Shown: positions 36,601-49,197, counted from the first letter of the stretch. The stretch: DNA of 64,000 nucleotides from Scytalidium lignicola (GCA_002812745.2 NCSJ02000162.1:1-64000), one strand, 5' to 3'. Numbers and translations: made by a program. Notes: generated from the letters alone by a model not told the origin.

Positions 36601-37567
36601 TCTAATCTAAACCTTCATCTTTTGAACCGCCACCCTTCAAAAGAAAAATCCTTTTATAATTCTTCCAGCAAGCTTCTTTTCATGCATTCCATTATCTTAA
36701 TGACTTTTTAACGATTGCATGAGCTACGGTCCTTCCCGATGATATAATTTTAGGCATATTTATGAACTCAACTTCTTTCTGCTGCATGTTGCATTTGGAA
36801 GGGGTTTTTTTAATTGGGCATATATTCTATTTTGGTTTGGGGTTAGCATTGGAAAAGATACTTCCNTTTTTTGGTTATTGATACCCTCACGCTCCTTTAT
36901 GATTCAACGATGGTGATGGACCATGCAGCATAGCGAGTTTTTGGATTTCAGATTTGGAGATGGAAGGCCTTTGGTTTCGTGAGATGGGAGCACATTTTTT
37001 TTGATACAAGGGGAGAAAAGAGTTGGTTTGGTGAATTGATACTAGGCGGAGAGGTAAAATTGCGGTGGGTATAAGCCGGATAAGCTTATGCACGAAGGAA
37101 ACGACGGAAGATGATTGCGTAGTTGAAGTATATAAACGCCATATAATATACCCCGTTGAGATGGCTTAACTTTTGATATGAAAAGAAAGTATTTTAAAAT
37201 ATGCAGTTATAGCTCTTGTGAATTGTCTTGATTGTGCTCCTCTTTCCCTGGTTTGGTTTATCTCGGGATATGGGTTGCTCATGTGGAAATTCGCCGGCGG
37301 AGTTCTAAATCCAATGTAAAAAAAAGGCGGATACACCTAAGAAAGATGAAGTTCATATACCGGGTTATATTGGATCTACTTTCTTTGCTCTTCGCATAAA
37401 AAAAATGGATACCCAAAAAGCAAACCGAAGAGAGGTAATAACATATCTAATTCATACAAAAAAGAGGCAGGGTGTTGGGCCTGGCCTCCTCTCCTTTTCT
37501 GTTTTCTCTCCTTCTCGAAGCCCCATGTTAACGTTAATGCAAATGGGAAAATAATTAAAGTTTGAAT
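36601..37567. other. convergent intergenic region, no gene seen
   Basis: 3' flanks of the wall-protein gene (+) and the nitronate monooxygenase gene (-). Poly-T and poly-A runs; N at 36866 beside T6. Nothing else recognised. Confidence 0.6.
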
Positions 37568-38784
37568 TTACAACTTCGCTCCACCAACAATCAGCGAGTT
37601 ACCATTCTTAATCCACTTAACCGCATCACCAACCAACTCATCAACCACCGCCTTAGCAGACTTCTTCTCATTGACAACAGCACTCGCCTTGCCCATCAAG
37701 AACGGCCGCGCGTTGTCCATCATCTCGTCCGTGATATCATCGCCCAGCGTCTCGAAGTCGTGCTCTACGGGAATAACTCCCTTGCTAGTCAACTCCTTGA
37801 TCTCCTGTGCACGGTTCTCCTCCCAGTTCTTGATATACTCGTTGGTGCGTACGCGGAGTGGACGGCCGGTGAAGATGATTGTTCGGACGTTGTCGTCGAA
37901 GCCAGCGGTGCGGACAGCTTCTTGGTGGGCTTGAGGAGCGCCAGCCTCATCGGTCAGGATGAAGCGCGTGCCGACCCAGACAGCGGAGGCGCCCATCATT
38001 AGAGCTGCGGCGACGGTTTGGCCGTTGTAGATACCTCCTGCGGCGATGACTTGCACAGGTTGGCCGGTCATGGGGGAGGTATAGCCCTTGACGAGACTGA
38101 CGCAAGCTGGGATGAGGACAGTTGTGGGAACATCTCCCGTGTGGCCACCACCCTCACCACCTTGAGCGCAGATGATATCAACACCGAGTTCGAGGCACTT
38201 CTTGGCGTGCTTTGGGTGTCCGATCATATTCATGTAGAGGATGCCAGCCTTGTGGAGTCGCTCGACGACAGGCTTTGGTGGGACACCGACGGCAGAAACG
38301 AAGAGCTTCGCACCGCTCTCAATGATGATATCAACGAGCTCGTTCAGCTTTCCCTTGGTGTAGTCGTAGCTACGTGTCACATTCAAGTCAGCCGCTGGGA
38401 GAGATTTATGTATGTGGCATGGCCGGAAAAAGGCTTACTTTGTTTTCCTGGCACTTCCACCGACTTGTGGTAAGAGGAGATCAACACCAAATGGCGCATT
38501 CTTGTCGTTGAGATATGACTTCAACTCTGCGATCTGCTCGCGCAGCATATCTGGGGTATAGCCGACACCTCCAATGACACCAAGACCTCCGGCATTGGTT
38601 ACGGCTGCAGCGAGTTTCGGACCGGCAGCAACGTTCATGCCAGCCAGGAGGACGGGATGGTTGATCTTGAGAAGATCCGTGATCTTTGTTCGGAGTTGTT
38701 CTGGCGAGCATGGTTAGTTCTGGAGTGTTTGACTTTGGTGAGTAAATAGTAGCATGTGAAAGAGCGCTTACGAGGTGAGGCCAT
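37568..38784 (-). CDS. nitronate monooxygenase (2-nitropropane dioxygenase family)
   Basis: Three exons, 38784-38772 (13 nt), 38700-38439 and 38369-37568; introns 71 and 69 nt; 358 residues. The frame reads MASPQQLRTKITDLLKINHP and continues VLLAGMNVAAG, then NAGGLGVIGG (FMN phosphate region). After intron 2 comes NYDYTKGKLNELVDIIIESG. An acceptor 23 bases earlier was rejected because it leads to a stop. The active-site stretch CAQGGEGGGHTGDVPTTVL carries the catalytic His, and AAGGIYNGQTVAAALMMGAS followed by AVWVGTRF closes the TIM barrel. Family members use FMN and oxygen to oxidise alkyl nitronates; propionate-3-nitronate is the best-known substrate, so detoxification is likely. No presequence is evident. 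The gene shares a 540-bp promoter region with the divergent folate gene. Confidence 0.93.
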
Positions 38785-39326
38785 TGTGAAGATCTGACGA
38801 TGGAGAAAGTAGAGATGAGAATTAACTAGATCAATGGCAGAAGCAGTGGCAGAGAATATCAACCAGTTTGCAGAAAGGAAGGCTACAGATATGAAGAGTC
38901 TGGGGATATGGTGGGTGGAGGTGAAGGAGAGAAAGGANTTTATGGGGGAGTTTGTTGTGAGGGGGACGCTTCTCGGCCCCGGGTTTGCTGGGCTGGGGAA
39001 ATAAATGCCTCGGTCCAACTTGTTTCTAACTTAAGTTACCTGCAGTTACAAAGTTAATTATTTAAGTCAGCCTGCGCTGGAACGATTACTAATAGATTAA
39101 TACGGCACTTCGTACGCAAGTGCAGCACGACCAGATAACTAATAATTAATTACTGCTCGTAAAGCTGAACATACGATTGAGACCACCAGTTGCTGACATC
39201 GTAAGAACCTTAGTTTTTTCTCCCTCAAGACATCGATCAGGGCTGCTGTCTTATTGAAGCCTTGCGTTTAAGGCTGTCACATTTTTCGGAGTTAAGATGC
39301 CAAATTGACGTCGAAGTCATTTTCAT
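38785..39326. promoter_or_regulatory. shared divergent promoter, NMO / folate enzyme
   Basis: 542 bases between two divergent start codons. Contains an N at 38938 and AT-rich sequence around 39040-39160. No specific operator was recognised. It is too short to hold a dihydroneopterin aldolase domain upstream of the folate gene. Confidence 0.6.
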
Positions 39327-41104
39327 GTGGCAAATGCAATCCGAGTACTCACGTTTAAGTTCCAGCTTTCCTTCATGAGGGGTATCCGCTTCGTCAATAC
39401 TGTCAGGAGGGGAACCTCGGTGCCCAGATATGTTGTCTTCGTTCGGACAGTGGAAGCTCCTAGCTCATGCTGCTCAATGCCACTTGCGAGGAAATATAGC
39501 TCATCTCATAGGCGCATGAGCCCGGCCAACTCGACCCCCTGGTCTCGGTATAGTCTCGACACTGGATCCCCATCTGGGTCAAATAAGCACAATGAACCGT
39601 TTACGCTTCCAAAGAAGGCTCCCAAGAAGAGATCGGCTTACATTGCCCTGGGGAGTAACCTTGGCGATCGAGTATCAATGATTGAGAGGGCCTGTAAAGA
39701 AATGGAGGCCAAAGGGATCCGGATCAAGAGGACCAGTAGTCTTTGGGAAACAGAGCCAATGTATGTTCTAGATCAGGCACCTTTTCTAAACGGTGCTTGT
39801 GAGGTATGTTGTACAAAAAGGCATATTGTCTTATATAAAGATTAATCTCATATCTTTCTAGGTAGAGACCTTCCTGGAACCCCTGGAGCTCTTAGATGAG
39901 CTGCAAGGCATAGAAAATGCCATGGGCAGGAAGAAGGTCATTGATAAGGGCCCTAGGAATATCGACCTCGATATCCTGCTTTATGAGGATCAAGTTGTAG
40001 ACAATGTGAGGCTCAAGATTCCTCATCCTCTGATGTGTGAGCGTGAGTTTGTACTTCGCCCATTAGCTGAGTAAGTTGAAGCTCTCATCTTAAAACCCTT
40101 TATGTGAGAGTCCCGTTATGCTAAGCATCAATAGACTCATTCCATCAAGACCTTTAAATCAAGCGAACCCCTGGACACTCACTCAAGACTACCTCAACGC
40201 CCTACCACCCTCATCATCGCCCATGTCCACCATCGCCCCTTTACGATCAGACACCCCCTTTATCCACGCTCTCGCAGCAACTCGTAGTACGCAGGTTATG
40301 GCCATCCTAAATGTCACCCCTGACTCCTTCTCTGACGGCGGCCTCCACTCCCACCAAACTCTCCCTAACGTGGTTCAAAGTTTCATCACCTCTGGTGCTA
40401 CGATTCTCGATATCGGCGGACAATCCTCAGCCCCATACACCCCTGACATTACTGCCGAAGAAGAAATCGCCCGTGTCGTCCCAGCCATAACCGCAATTCG
40501 CAGTATGGACATAGCAAAAAACATCCCTATCAGCATCGACACCTACCGTGCCTCCGTCGCCGAGGCTGCCATCAACGCAGGAGCAGATATCATAAACGAT
40601 ATCTCATCCGGCCAGCTCGACCCCGACATGCTATCAACTGTCGCCAGACTGAATAAAACAATATGTTTAATGCACATGCGAGGCACCCCAGCCACAATGC
40701 CCAAGCTTACCGATTACTCTCCCGACGGCCTCATCCCAACCATAGCATCCGAGCTTCTCGAGCGCATCTCCGAAGCCGAACAGGCCGGGATCCGCAGGTG
40801 GAGAATCATCCTCGACCCAGGAGTCGGTTTTGCGAAGAACCAAAGCCAGAATCTTGAGATCCTGAGACGGCTAGATGAGTTGCGCTCTTGGCCTGGTCTA
40901 GAGGGACTGCCCTGGCTGGTAGGAACTAGTAGGAAGGGGTTCATTGGCCGAATAACTGGCGTCGAGGACCCATCTAAGAGAGGATATGGAACTGCTGCAA
41001 CAGTAGCCGCTGCAGTCCAGGGCGGCGCCGATATTGTTCGGGTGCATGATGTAGGGGAAATGAAACAGGTTGTTAATGTTAGCGATGCCATTTGGAGGGT
41101 CTAG
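39327..41104 (+). CDS. bifunctional HPPK-dihydropteroate synthase (folate synthesis)
   Basis: Three exons, 39327-39803, 39862-40070 and 40135-41104; introns 58 and 64 nt; 551 residues. The N-terminus is basic and Ser-rich (FMRGIRFVNTVRRGTSVPRY), probably a mitochondrial presequence, as in yeast Fol1; the true start could be Met17. Residues about 103-230 are hydroxymethyl-dihydropterin pyrophosphokinase: SAYIALGSNLGDRVSMIE, KRTSSLWETEPMY and GPRNIDLDILLYED with the Mg-binding Asp pair. Residues about 284-550 are dihydropteroate synthase: VMAILNVTPDSFSDGG, ATILDIGGQSSAP, ILDPGVGFAKNQSQNLEILR and LVGTSRKGFIGRITG. Together they make dihydropteroate from hydroxymethyl-dihydropterin and p-aminobenzoate. 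The dihydroneopterin aldolase region of yeast Fol1 is absent and must be encoded elsewhere if present. Confidence 0.95.
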
Positions 41105-41397
41105 TTAAATTGGGGTAAACCAATATTTATGGGTGTATTAGTAGCATGTATGGGTATGAATACTACGAGTATGAGTATGAGTATGTAGATGTATATAGAT
41201 CATCAATCACAATAAAGTAACATACATAATAAATATTCGTTGCTATGACTCGATTCTTGGAGCCTTGATATTAAGGCATTTTAGGGGTCCAAGGCTCCTC
41301 GCCTACCGCCTGACAATCACTCTTTAACCTTCGTCATTGAACGAGCTTCCTCTTCACTCTCCACAATCTAGGCATCACTGTCCACCAGATCTCCTCC

Positions 41398-42984
41398 ATG
41401 CCAAAGAAACGATTTCAAGCACAATACTCAAAACCACAAAGCACTGTACATCCATCTCTGGCTTCTGGACCCTCTGCATCATTTCGTAAATACCCCGCTA
41501 CCCCCACTATGCAGCGACAGTTATTAGCTGCTAACACTTTCTCAGAAAATAATGCAGCCCCATCAGTAAACGATCTTATTTCAAATCTCCGGAGTTCCCA
41601 GCTTTCTCCTGATAATCAACGACCGGCATCAACTGTTATAACCCCAACTCTCCCCCCGGCCCTTCGCCAGCTACTTGCTCACCCCGAAACGCCTGCACCT
41701 ACGCCAAGGGCACGAAATCGCCGCTTTGATGAGAATGGACGACGTCTACCATCTGGACCACCCGCTCCCCGGAGTTGGCTTTCAGGATCTCGTCATGCTC
41801 CCGAATCGATGAAAACGTATACCGCCGACCGTCTCTACCCTCATGATGTCGAACATCTGCCTGGTCTCGCGGATTCAGATGGTGGGGAAATGGGCTTGCG
41901 AGATATGTGCTTAAGACAGATGGCTCGAAATTGGGATTTTATCAAGGTGTACGAGATTAATAATCTCGCTGATATGCCAACCAGTCTGAGAATACGACTG
42001 ATGAGCTATATTGCTGTATATGGACCAGAAGAAGGGATTGGGCTTGATGGGTTGAAGAGCTTACTCATGGTTCCACTTGAAGGTGACCAGGAGGCAGAGC
42101 TTGAGTACCGGAATCTCGGGGAGAGAAATTACGAATTTTACCGTCTAGATCTGTCGGGCTCCGTCGGCCGTTCAATTTCATTTAAACAATTAGGTGAATT
42201 GGTACGGCAAGAAAAGACAGCGGGAGCGGATGATACGACTGAATCCTGGGATGAGAGTATATCGAGGTCCTTAAATGCACCCATTCCTCATCTAACACAC
42301 TTATCATTATCACACCCGCCACCAAATATTTCCTGGACTAAATTCCTAGCTTTCTCAAAGCTAGTTCCAACTCTTACACACCTGTCTCTTGCATATTGGC
42401 CACCCCCAAGTCTGACCCCAAATTCTATAACAGCGGTAATGAGCCCCCGAAACGGCATGAGTATTCAATACGGAGGTACTTCTTTTTATTCATTTAGTCT
42501 TGACAACGATTTTACGGAAGCAGCATCGATATTAAAACGTTTAGCTACAGCTCTCTACGGGTTAGTATATTTGGACTTAGATGCATGCTGCGAATGGGCG
42601 CCAGCATTGCGACAATTTACAGTAAATTCACCCCTGGGTATTGACTGGAGAGCCCAATGGCCATTGCTGAGAACCATCACTTTGCGCAGTGGATGGGAAC
42701 TTGAATCTGATTCCTCACTTCGAGATATACTGAGTGTTCGAAAAGCTTTTGTTCAGGCAGCTGCCACGCAGAACTATCTTAGGCAGCAGAGACATTCACA
42801 GCAATGGATCGATGTGGTGAAAGAAGATCTGGAGGCAAAATATTTTCATCTTTGGAGGAGCGATGAGGATTTTGCTAAACGAAGAGCTATGGGGTTCCCT
42901 AGCACCACCTCTTTACGTTCAGTCAGGACAAATTGGCAGGATATTGACGCAGAAGTGGCTGCGATGATAGAGATGAATACCTAG
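41398..42984 (+). CDS. conserved fungal protein of unknown function, 528 aa
   Basis: Single exon. The N-terminal 140 residues are disordered and Pro/Ser-rich, starting MPKKRFQAQYSKPQSTVHPS, with PSVNDLISNLRSSQLSP and LPPALRQLLAHPETPAPTP as likely conserved short motifs. The remainder is ordered and begins SWLSGSRHAPE. Leu-rich segments (PHLTHLSLSHPPP, PTLTHLSLAYWPPPSLTP, GLVYLDLDACCEW) recall leucine-rich repeats of the F-box/ribonuclease-inhibitor kind, but no F-box was found. The C-terminal helix is charged and ends AEVAAMIEMNT. No signal peptide or membrane helix; cytosolic or nuclear. It follows the folate gene on the same strand after 293 bases, with no sign of a functional link. Family function not known to me. 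Confidence 0.75.
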   Translation: MPKKRFQAQYSKPQSTVHPSLASGPSASFRKYPATPTMQRQLLAANTFSENNAAPSVNDLISNLRSSQLSPDNQRPASTVITPTLPPALRQLLAHPETPAPTPRARNRRFDENGRRLPSGPPAPRSWLSGSRHAPESMKTYTADRLYPHDVEHLPGLADSDGGEMGLRDMCLRQMARNWDFIKVYEINNLADMPTSLRIRLMSYIAVYGPEEGIGLDGLKSLLMVPLEGDQEAELEYRNLGERNYEFYRLDLSGSVGRSISFKQLGELVRQEKTAGADDTTESWDESISRSLNAPIPHLTHLSLSHPPPNISWTKFLAFSKLVPTLTHLSLAYWPPPSLTPNSITAVMSPRNGMSIQYGGTSFYSFSLDNDFTEAASILKRLATALYGLVYLDLDACCEWAPALRQFTVNSPLGIDWRAQWPLLRTITLRSGWELESDSSLRDILSVRKAFVQAAATQNYLRQQRHSQQWIDVVKEDLEAKYFHLWRSDEDFAKRRAMGFPSTTSLRSVRTNWQDIDAEVAAMIEMNT

Positions 42985-44883
42985 GATTAGTGAGAGTGCT
43001 AGGGCAGTTTTACGATAGAGTGAATACAAATAATGCATTTGATGACGACAAAATATCATTTAGTTCAGTACCTCTCTCCTCTCTCTGGTTTGAATACTTC
43101 GTTAGTATTTTATATTTTTGGGTATTCTTGGCAAAAGGTAAAAGATGCAATTTCCATTTTATCTGGGAGTAGTCGAAGGGTTTTTAATCATAGCTTTTGG
43201 ATACAAGATTCTCTAACTTGAATCTCTGAGATTGCAAGAAGTCTCAAAACTTCCTACTGGGAAAATAATGATGACCAGGGTTTCAAAGCCACAAATATGA
43301 TAAATCATCAAAAGTTAAGTAGCAAATTTCAAAATAAAACCTCTCTCTGCATTCCTATCTACTAGTATCGGATTTTATAGTAGCCTAGTCCTATCCTATA
43401 CTATCCTACACTTTATTCAAACTCTCAAAGCCCAAGGTGCTAAATCCAATATTTATCCTATTCCATTTACCCATCCTTTTTATCCCATATCCAATCCAAC
43501 TCCTTCCCAAGAAACCGCGCACAATAGAAAAATGTTACAAACAAACACAGTCACACACACAGAGAGACACAGATAGAACATATCTGCATTCTTCTTCCTT
43601 CGTCCGATTTTGCTAATCCTTACTCACGGCCAAATTCTAATCCACTCCACCCTTCTCTTACTTCCCGCCATCCACTCAACTCAACTCACGCTGCTACATT
43701 TCGCTACCACCCATCACTCCTACATCCTAAAAAAACAAAAAATAAAACCCATCAGAATATCCAACATCCAGATAACCCGTCCATCCCATCTCATCTTATT
43801 GATTCATGAAATTCATCCACTTTTTTTTCAAAATTTCCAATTTCACCCTTTCTCACACAAAATTTCCCCTTTACCCTTACTCATAAAGCCCCCTTGAAAA
43901 GGAAATAAAACATTTTCTTTCCACTTCTTTGCTTTCGTTTCTCAAATCCAAATTAGTGCTTAAAGAGAGGTCATAAGATAAAAAATCCATCCTATACTTG
44001 CAACAAACAAGCAAACACACAAAAAACGAAGAGTATAGCATCAGAGCNAAAAAAAGCACCGATCTTAAAAATGATAGAAGACGCAGATAGAAGGATTAAA
44101 AAAACCGTATATCATAAATCTCAATCCAATCCGACATGTTCTTTTTTGTAAAAAGAAATAGTCAAATCATGAGAAGAGAAAAGTTTTTGCAGAAAATAGC
44201 AAGAAATCTTTTTAACTTAATTAATAAGTCGTAGTAGTAATAATAAAATAAATAAATAAATAAAAATAAGAAGTCCCAATAACGACACACTACTCATCAC
44301 ACACACATATAGATCCGTATCTCACTTTTTAGCCCCTCGTACAGCGCAAACAGCACATCGAAACAACTACAGCATCGGAAGAAAAAGTCATATGCATAAA
44401 TAAACCCAGCTCATACCAACATAATAATATAGTCCCCAACAAAAACATTCAACAAGTGGTATCCTTATCGTATACTGATGAAAAATTCCCATGTCCCTTT
44501 CCCTGTTCCTTTCCCNAAAAAAGTCAAAAGAAAAAATGAAGATTTAAAAAAGAAGTTTCCCCAGAGCAAGCCCCCTTTTTTTCTGTGACTGCTCAACAAA
44601 AGTCCTATATTCCTAGCGCCATATCCAAGTGATTCCGTGATTCCCCTATTCCTAGGCAAACTAGTTCGAGAAAAGAAAAGAAATATGCCAGTAAGAAAAA
44701 GAAGATAGGCCGGAGATATGAAATGACGGAGATGACGGAAGGCCTAGGGTTTTTGATGTGATTGAACACAGCCGTTAAACGTATTTTCGTGAGCCATTCT
44801 AACAGGTTGGAGGACATTGTGGTTGAATGCAATGCCGATAACGTAAAAACAAAATACTCATCCAATCCAATCAGTATGGGAAA
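42985..44883. other. convergent intergenic region, no gene seen
   Basis: 3' flanks of two convergent genes, very AT-rich with CA/GA tracts (43540-43575) and AAAT units around 44240-44265. Ns at 44048 and 44516 beside A runs. Short frames only. Confidence 0.6.
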
Positions 44884-47800
44884 TCAGATATTCAACTCTT
44901 GCTGATGAATCAAAGTCGTAGGAAAATATCCCTTTGTCTCTGACGTTCCTTCCCATCTACCACATATCCTGCCTAAACTATCTTGTCCACTCGTCAAACT
45001 CGGCAACATATATCCACTCGAATACTCTGATTTCACTTTGATTTCGGAAGAAGTCGGAGGCGTAGGCGTGTATCTTGCTTCGTGTCCTTCATAAATGGCT
45101 GATGGGTAGTAACTGTATCCCGGAGTTTCTACAATACCTTTCACCTCTTCCGCAGACAGTACGGGTTCCATCGGGATCTGTAAAGGTGCAGAACTGGGGC
45201 GGTAGTGGTGTGCGTGACCGCCGTAAGAACTTCCATAACCTTGAGAGGGCAGGATGGATGATGTACCAGACATGTTGACATCGCCTGTTAATCGTGACGA
45301 GCCTCCAGTTGGGTATGAGCCACCACCACCGGCGCCTCCCGGGCCTGTAGTTGCGTTACTAGCCCGTCGTTCGCTTTGATAATGGCCTGGTGATCTGCCA
45401 CGCACGACCATGGGTGCTGACATTCGTGTTGCTACCTTCACCCAACGTTCAGGCTGGTGCTGTCCGAGATCTGCAAATAGCTCGACTAGGAGGTGATAGT
45501 ATTGTTGCGCTGCTCTTCTCTTGCCATTATTTGCAGTGGCGCACTTGAATTGTATACGTTCAAATGTCGCCTCTAATTGCGGCTGATTGGGGGGAGCTCC
45601 GAAGCCCTGGTCATAGAGCCCTCGAGATGCGCTCCCAAGCCCATTGTCACCTCCATATAAAGTCTGGTGCGGCCGTGGCTGGACTGGTATTCGCGGTGGC
45701 TTGTCCTGTGGGCCCTTGTCTCTCTTAGGAGTGTGTTGGACGAGGTCGATGGGCTTTCCATCAATGCCATCTACCACCGCAGCAATACAGAGAGCCCAAC
45801 CATAGACTGGAGCTGATCCGTGATTCTGCATCAGATGTATTGGCACATTATTCTGGACATTCGGATGCAGCGTAAAGGAGCAGTTCAGCGAGAAGTAATT
45901 CCTTCTGTAGCAAGTCCAGTCATTATCTGCCAGGAAAAAACCTTTGTCGATCTTTCCAAATATTTCGGGTCTGACAACCTGGCCGTCCGAAGTTTGTAGT
46001 TGATGTAGTAATTCGGTTGGGTTTAGTGGAGGGCTGCCTTCAAGCTGCGAATGCTCCATGCTTGCTGGAGTTGTGAAGCCACCACTCGATGATGGAGATA
46101 ACGGAACACTTCTGATGCTGGTAGATGTCGGGGGCGATCTTGATGGAAGCTCAGATGTTCGTCTCAAATTAGTTCCGTAATGGTCTCGAGGATTGAGGGA
46201 TGATCCTGGGTTTGGCAGAGCCTGACGGGATGACGGCGCCATTCCAATTGATCCCTCTCTTTGTATGAAATGTTAGTAGATTCTTTTTTGTTATTTATAT
46301 TTTATGTTTACGAAAACAGGGATAGAGGAAAAAAGAGAGAGAATTTGAGTCTGCATATATCCAATCTCAACTTACAGAGGATTTAACCCTGGTTTACGAT
46401 CGGGTAGAGAAGAATATGAGGTGTTTTGAGGATAATAGGAGGTCGGGTTGGTCGAATACGTGGAACTCAAACTCGTCGGGTACAGGTTCGAATATGAGGA
46501 ATAGGGTAAGCCAGGGTTTGACGGAGGTTGTGAAGTTTGCCCAGTAGAATATACAGGATTATTATGATGGACGCCGGAGTCCGACCTGAATCTAAAGAAA
46601 ACGGTGACCTATCAGTTCTACTTGTTGTGCAGTAAATTATATATCATGACCTATCCTGATTCAACGGTATGTACCTCAACTTGTCTCAAAGCCACTTGGC
46701 TCACGTGTGTAGGACAGAATAATGCACAAGGTGGGACGAAAAGAGGCGAATAACTGCCGCGTGATACCCGTCTCGGTGGTGTTCGCGGAGGTTGATCAAT
46801 GGTAAGCAGCACATTGTGTAATGCAGGAGCAATGTAAAACAGCTGGAAAGTCGTGGCACATCCACGGCTTCAAAAGCTATGCGAAATGCAATTAAAGCAG
46901 ACCAAAAATGCTGACTGCAGCAACAGCCAAGCAGCAGCGGGTGTGCCTGTTCCTGAAGCCGTTTTTTGTTGGGCACAGGCGCGGGAAAACAAAAGGGAAA
47001 ACACCCAACCGGAGGACGATGAGGTAGTGGTTGGTGGTGTTGGTGGTGGTATTGACTTACCGTAAATCATCAGTGGTTGGAACCGTCATATATCGCAAAC
47101 CCATATCCGAATTCAGCGAAGGAGGGTGGATAAAGTCCTGCTTGGAAGAGCTGTCAGGCCCAGTGTGTGGCTCGATGCCAGTGTAAGCGACTGGATCTTG
47201 GAGATTACCAGTTTGCGAGAGCATGAAGTTCTTGAGGGTCAGATTTGACGGGGTAAAAGCTGAAGGAGTAGGTTGTTAGTGATTGCAAGCATCGCGGGGT
47301 GAGTTTGAAGATTCAGAGGTAGATGTTCTTATAGAGAAGGTAATTAGAGTTAAAAAGCACAGATCGGGGGAAAAAGCAAGAGTTGAGGAAGACCAAGGAA
47401 GGGGGATTGCAGAAATGGAAGAAGCACTCCGTCATTGGACTCGGGTGTCACCATAAGGTGTTCACCAGTGGATCCTTGCTCGCTGTTTCGGCCACAGCAT
47501 CTGCTCTCACCCACCCTTCTGGCAGGGCTGAGTATCCTCGTCGCCGTGGTCATCGGGTGTCGTGCTGTCGCTGACAAAGATCTGCATCTCTGGTCGGACA
47601 TGACTCAAACCACCAGACAACCGCGAAACCGCAGGAGACTCGGATCTATTATTGCTGAGAGGTCTGTTGCGTTGCAGCAGAAGCTAAACTGTTGCCACCA
47701 CTACTAACGGGGGGGTATGAAAATGCAAGTCCGTATAGATGTATGTGTAAATATATACACATATGCATAGATATAGATATATAGACATATAAATATAGCT

Positions 47801-48018
47801 TGTTCGGGGGCTTTGCATTCTAGAAGTGCCTGGAATATATGAAGAGAACCTTGACAGAGACTGCTTGTATCTAGCCATGGTTTTATCTCGAATAAAGCAG
47901 AGTAGAGTAGAGCAGAGTAGAGCAAAGTAGTGATAGCGATGATAGACGTGGTCAAAAGACAAGACGAGAAAACAGGACGATGGATGGGGGAGAGAGTCTT
48001 CTTCTCACCTTGATTCAT
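44884..48018 (-). CDS. NDT80/PhoG-type transcription factor (VIB-1/XprG/FSD-1 group)
   Basis: Four exons: 48018-48009 (10 nt), 47259-47061, 46591-46376 and 46258-44884; introns 749, 469 and 117 nt; 599 residues. The start MNQAFTPSNLTLKNFMLSQT is assembled across intron 1 (donor gtgaga) and keeps all later phases. Exons 2-3 encode a Pro/Ser/Tyr-rich region (HHNNPVYSTGQTSQPPSNPG). The Ndt80/PhoG p53-like DNA-binding domain lies at about 229-440: PEIFGKIDKGFFLADNDWTC, YRRNYFSLNCSFTL, DLVQHTPKRDKG, then TFERIQFKCATANNGKRRAA and MVVRGRSPGHYQSERR. In filamentous fungi such factors control protease secretion, heterokaryon incompatibility and sexual development (Neurospora VIB-1 and FSD-1, Aspergillus XprG); which one this is cannot be decided here. 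A shorter protein from Met148 would keep the domain. The long first intron and large upstream gap suggest complex regulation. Confidence 0.9.
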
Positions 48019-48580
48019 TTGCAGCCCAACACAGTCAAATTATTAACTGACCCTGCCCCCAAATGCCTCTTCTCACGGTCGCTTTGAGATAATGGTCGAG
48101 ATTAGATGTGAATAGTCGTCGATACAAATCGGTGTGTAGGTTCTAGAATAGTGTTTTTGGTTGAGGAAATTCGGCTGAGGTATCTGACGGTCTAGACCCT
48201 TTTTTTCTCTTTCTCTCTTCACACCACGAACAGCGAAGCAAGGGCGTTTGAAGCTCGCCAGAAGTGCCGCGAGCAGGCTGGACAGGAAGGAAGGAAGAAG
48301 GTCAGGATCGAAAAAGAGAGATACAAATCACAATAACACCACCACGACACACCGAGGACGAGATGCAACGAGGAGAGCAGCGCCGGAGACGGTCTCCCCG
48401 CACAAGGGAGGGGGGTGGGCGGCGATTGTGGGTGAGAAGCAGGAAGAAAGAGTGAAAGAGTGAATCTGGCCTGGCGAGGTATAAATTTGGGGTGTGCGCA
48501 ACGCGAGGAATTTAGTTGTCTGCCGCGCCTAGCCCAGAGGATCCGTCACTGGGGGGTGAGGGACTGGGGAGGGGGAGTTT

Positions 48581-48671
48581 ATGTGTGTGTGTGCTGTGTG
48601 TGTGCTGTGTGTGTGCGTGTACTGTAAGTAAGTGAGTGGTAAGTGGTGAGTGAGCGTGTGGGTGGTGGTGG
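48581..48671. repeat. GT-rich simple repeat
   Basis: TGTGTGTG units broken by CTG, grading into GTAAGTGAG and GGTGGT units. Lies about 560-650 bases upstream of the NDT80-type start. Confidence 0.8.
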
Positions 48672-49160
48672 TAGGGTGCTGGGGGAGGGTTCAGAGAGGA
48701 CGAGACAGGTGTGTGCAGGGCCCAGCAATAAGCACCAAAAGCACCAAAGCACCAAGTTAACCGTTCCGAAGCACAGGCCAGCAGAGGCGTCGGCAACCAG
48801 TGACGGGGGAGGGGAACGGATCGCCTGGGGGGCGTGCTCCTAGGTTGTCCCTAAAGGCTGTACCCTAAGCTTGTCCTAGGCGGTCCTAGGCGGTCTGGGG
48901 CCTGGTGCTCGCAGGTACGGGCTTCTGGACCAGGGCCTGGGGGGAGCGCCCAAGCACCCGAAGGACCACTAGGAACCACTGAAATCCACGAGGGAACCAC
49001 TCCGCTAGGGCTCCACTAGCAACCCTAACCGCGTCCCCTGGCCCGTTACCGCTGACGCCAAAGAATGGACCGCTGCGGATCCCTCGTCAACGACCCTCGA
49101 CGCAATACACTGCACTGCACTGTACTTTACTTTACTGCACCACACCACACCCTCGATAGC

Positions 49161-49197
49161 AAAAGAAGAAGAAGAAGAAGAAGAAGAAGAAGAAGAA
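49161..49197. repeat. (GAA)n microsatellite
   Basis: About eleven uninterrupted GAA units in non-coding sequence, giving a spurious run of Ser or Arg in translated frames. Confidence 0.9.

Noticed and set aside
38370..38400. Alternative acceptor for intron 2 of the nitronate monooxygenase
   Set aside because: Splicing at the cccag near 38393 leads to an immediate TGA, whereas the acgtag acceptor yields the conserved NYDYTKGK.
41398..42984. Acyltransferase or F-box identity for the 528-residue protein
   Set aside because: No HxxxxD acyltransferase motif and no F-box; only Leu-rich segments are visible, so function is left open.
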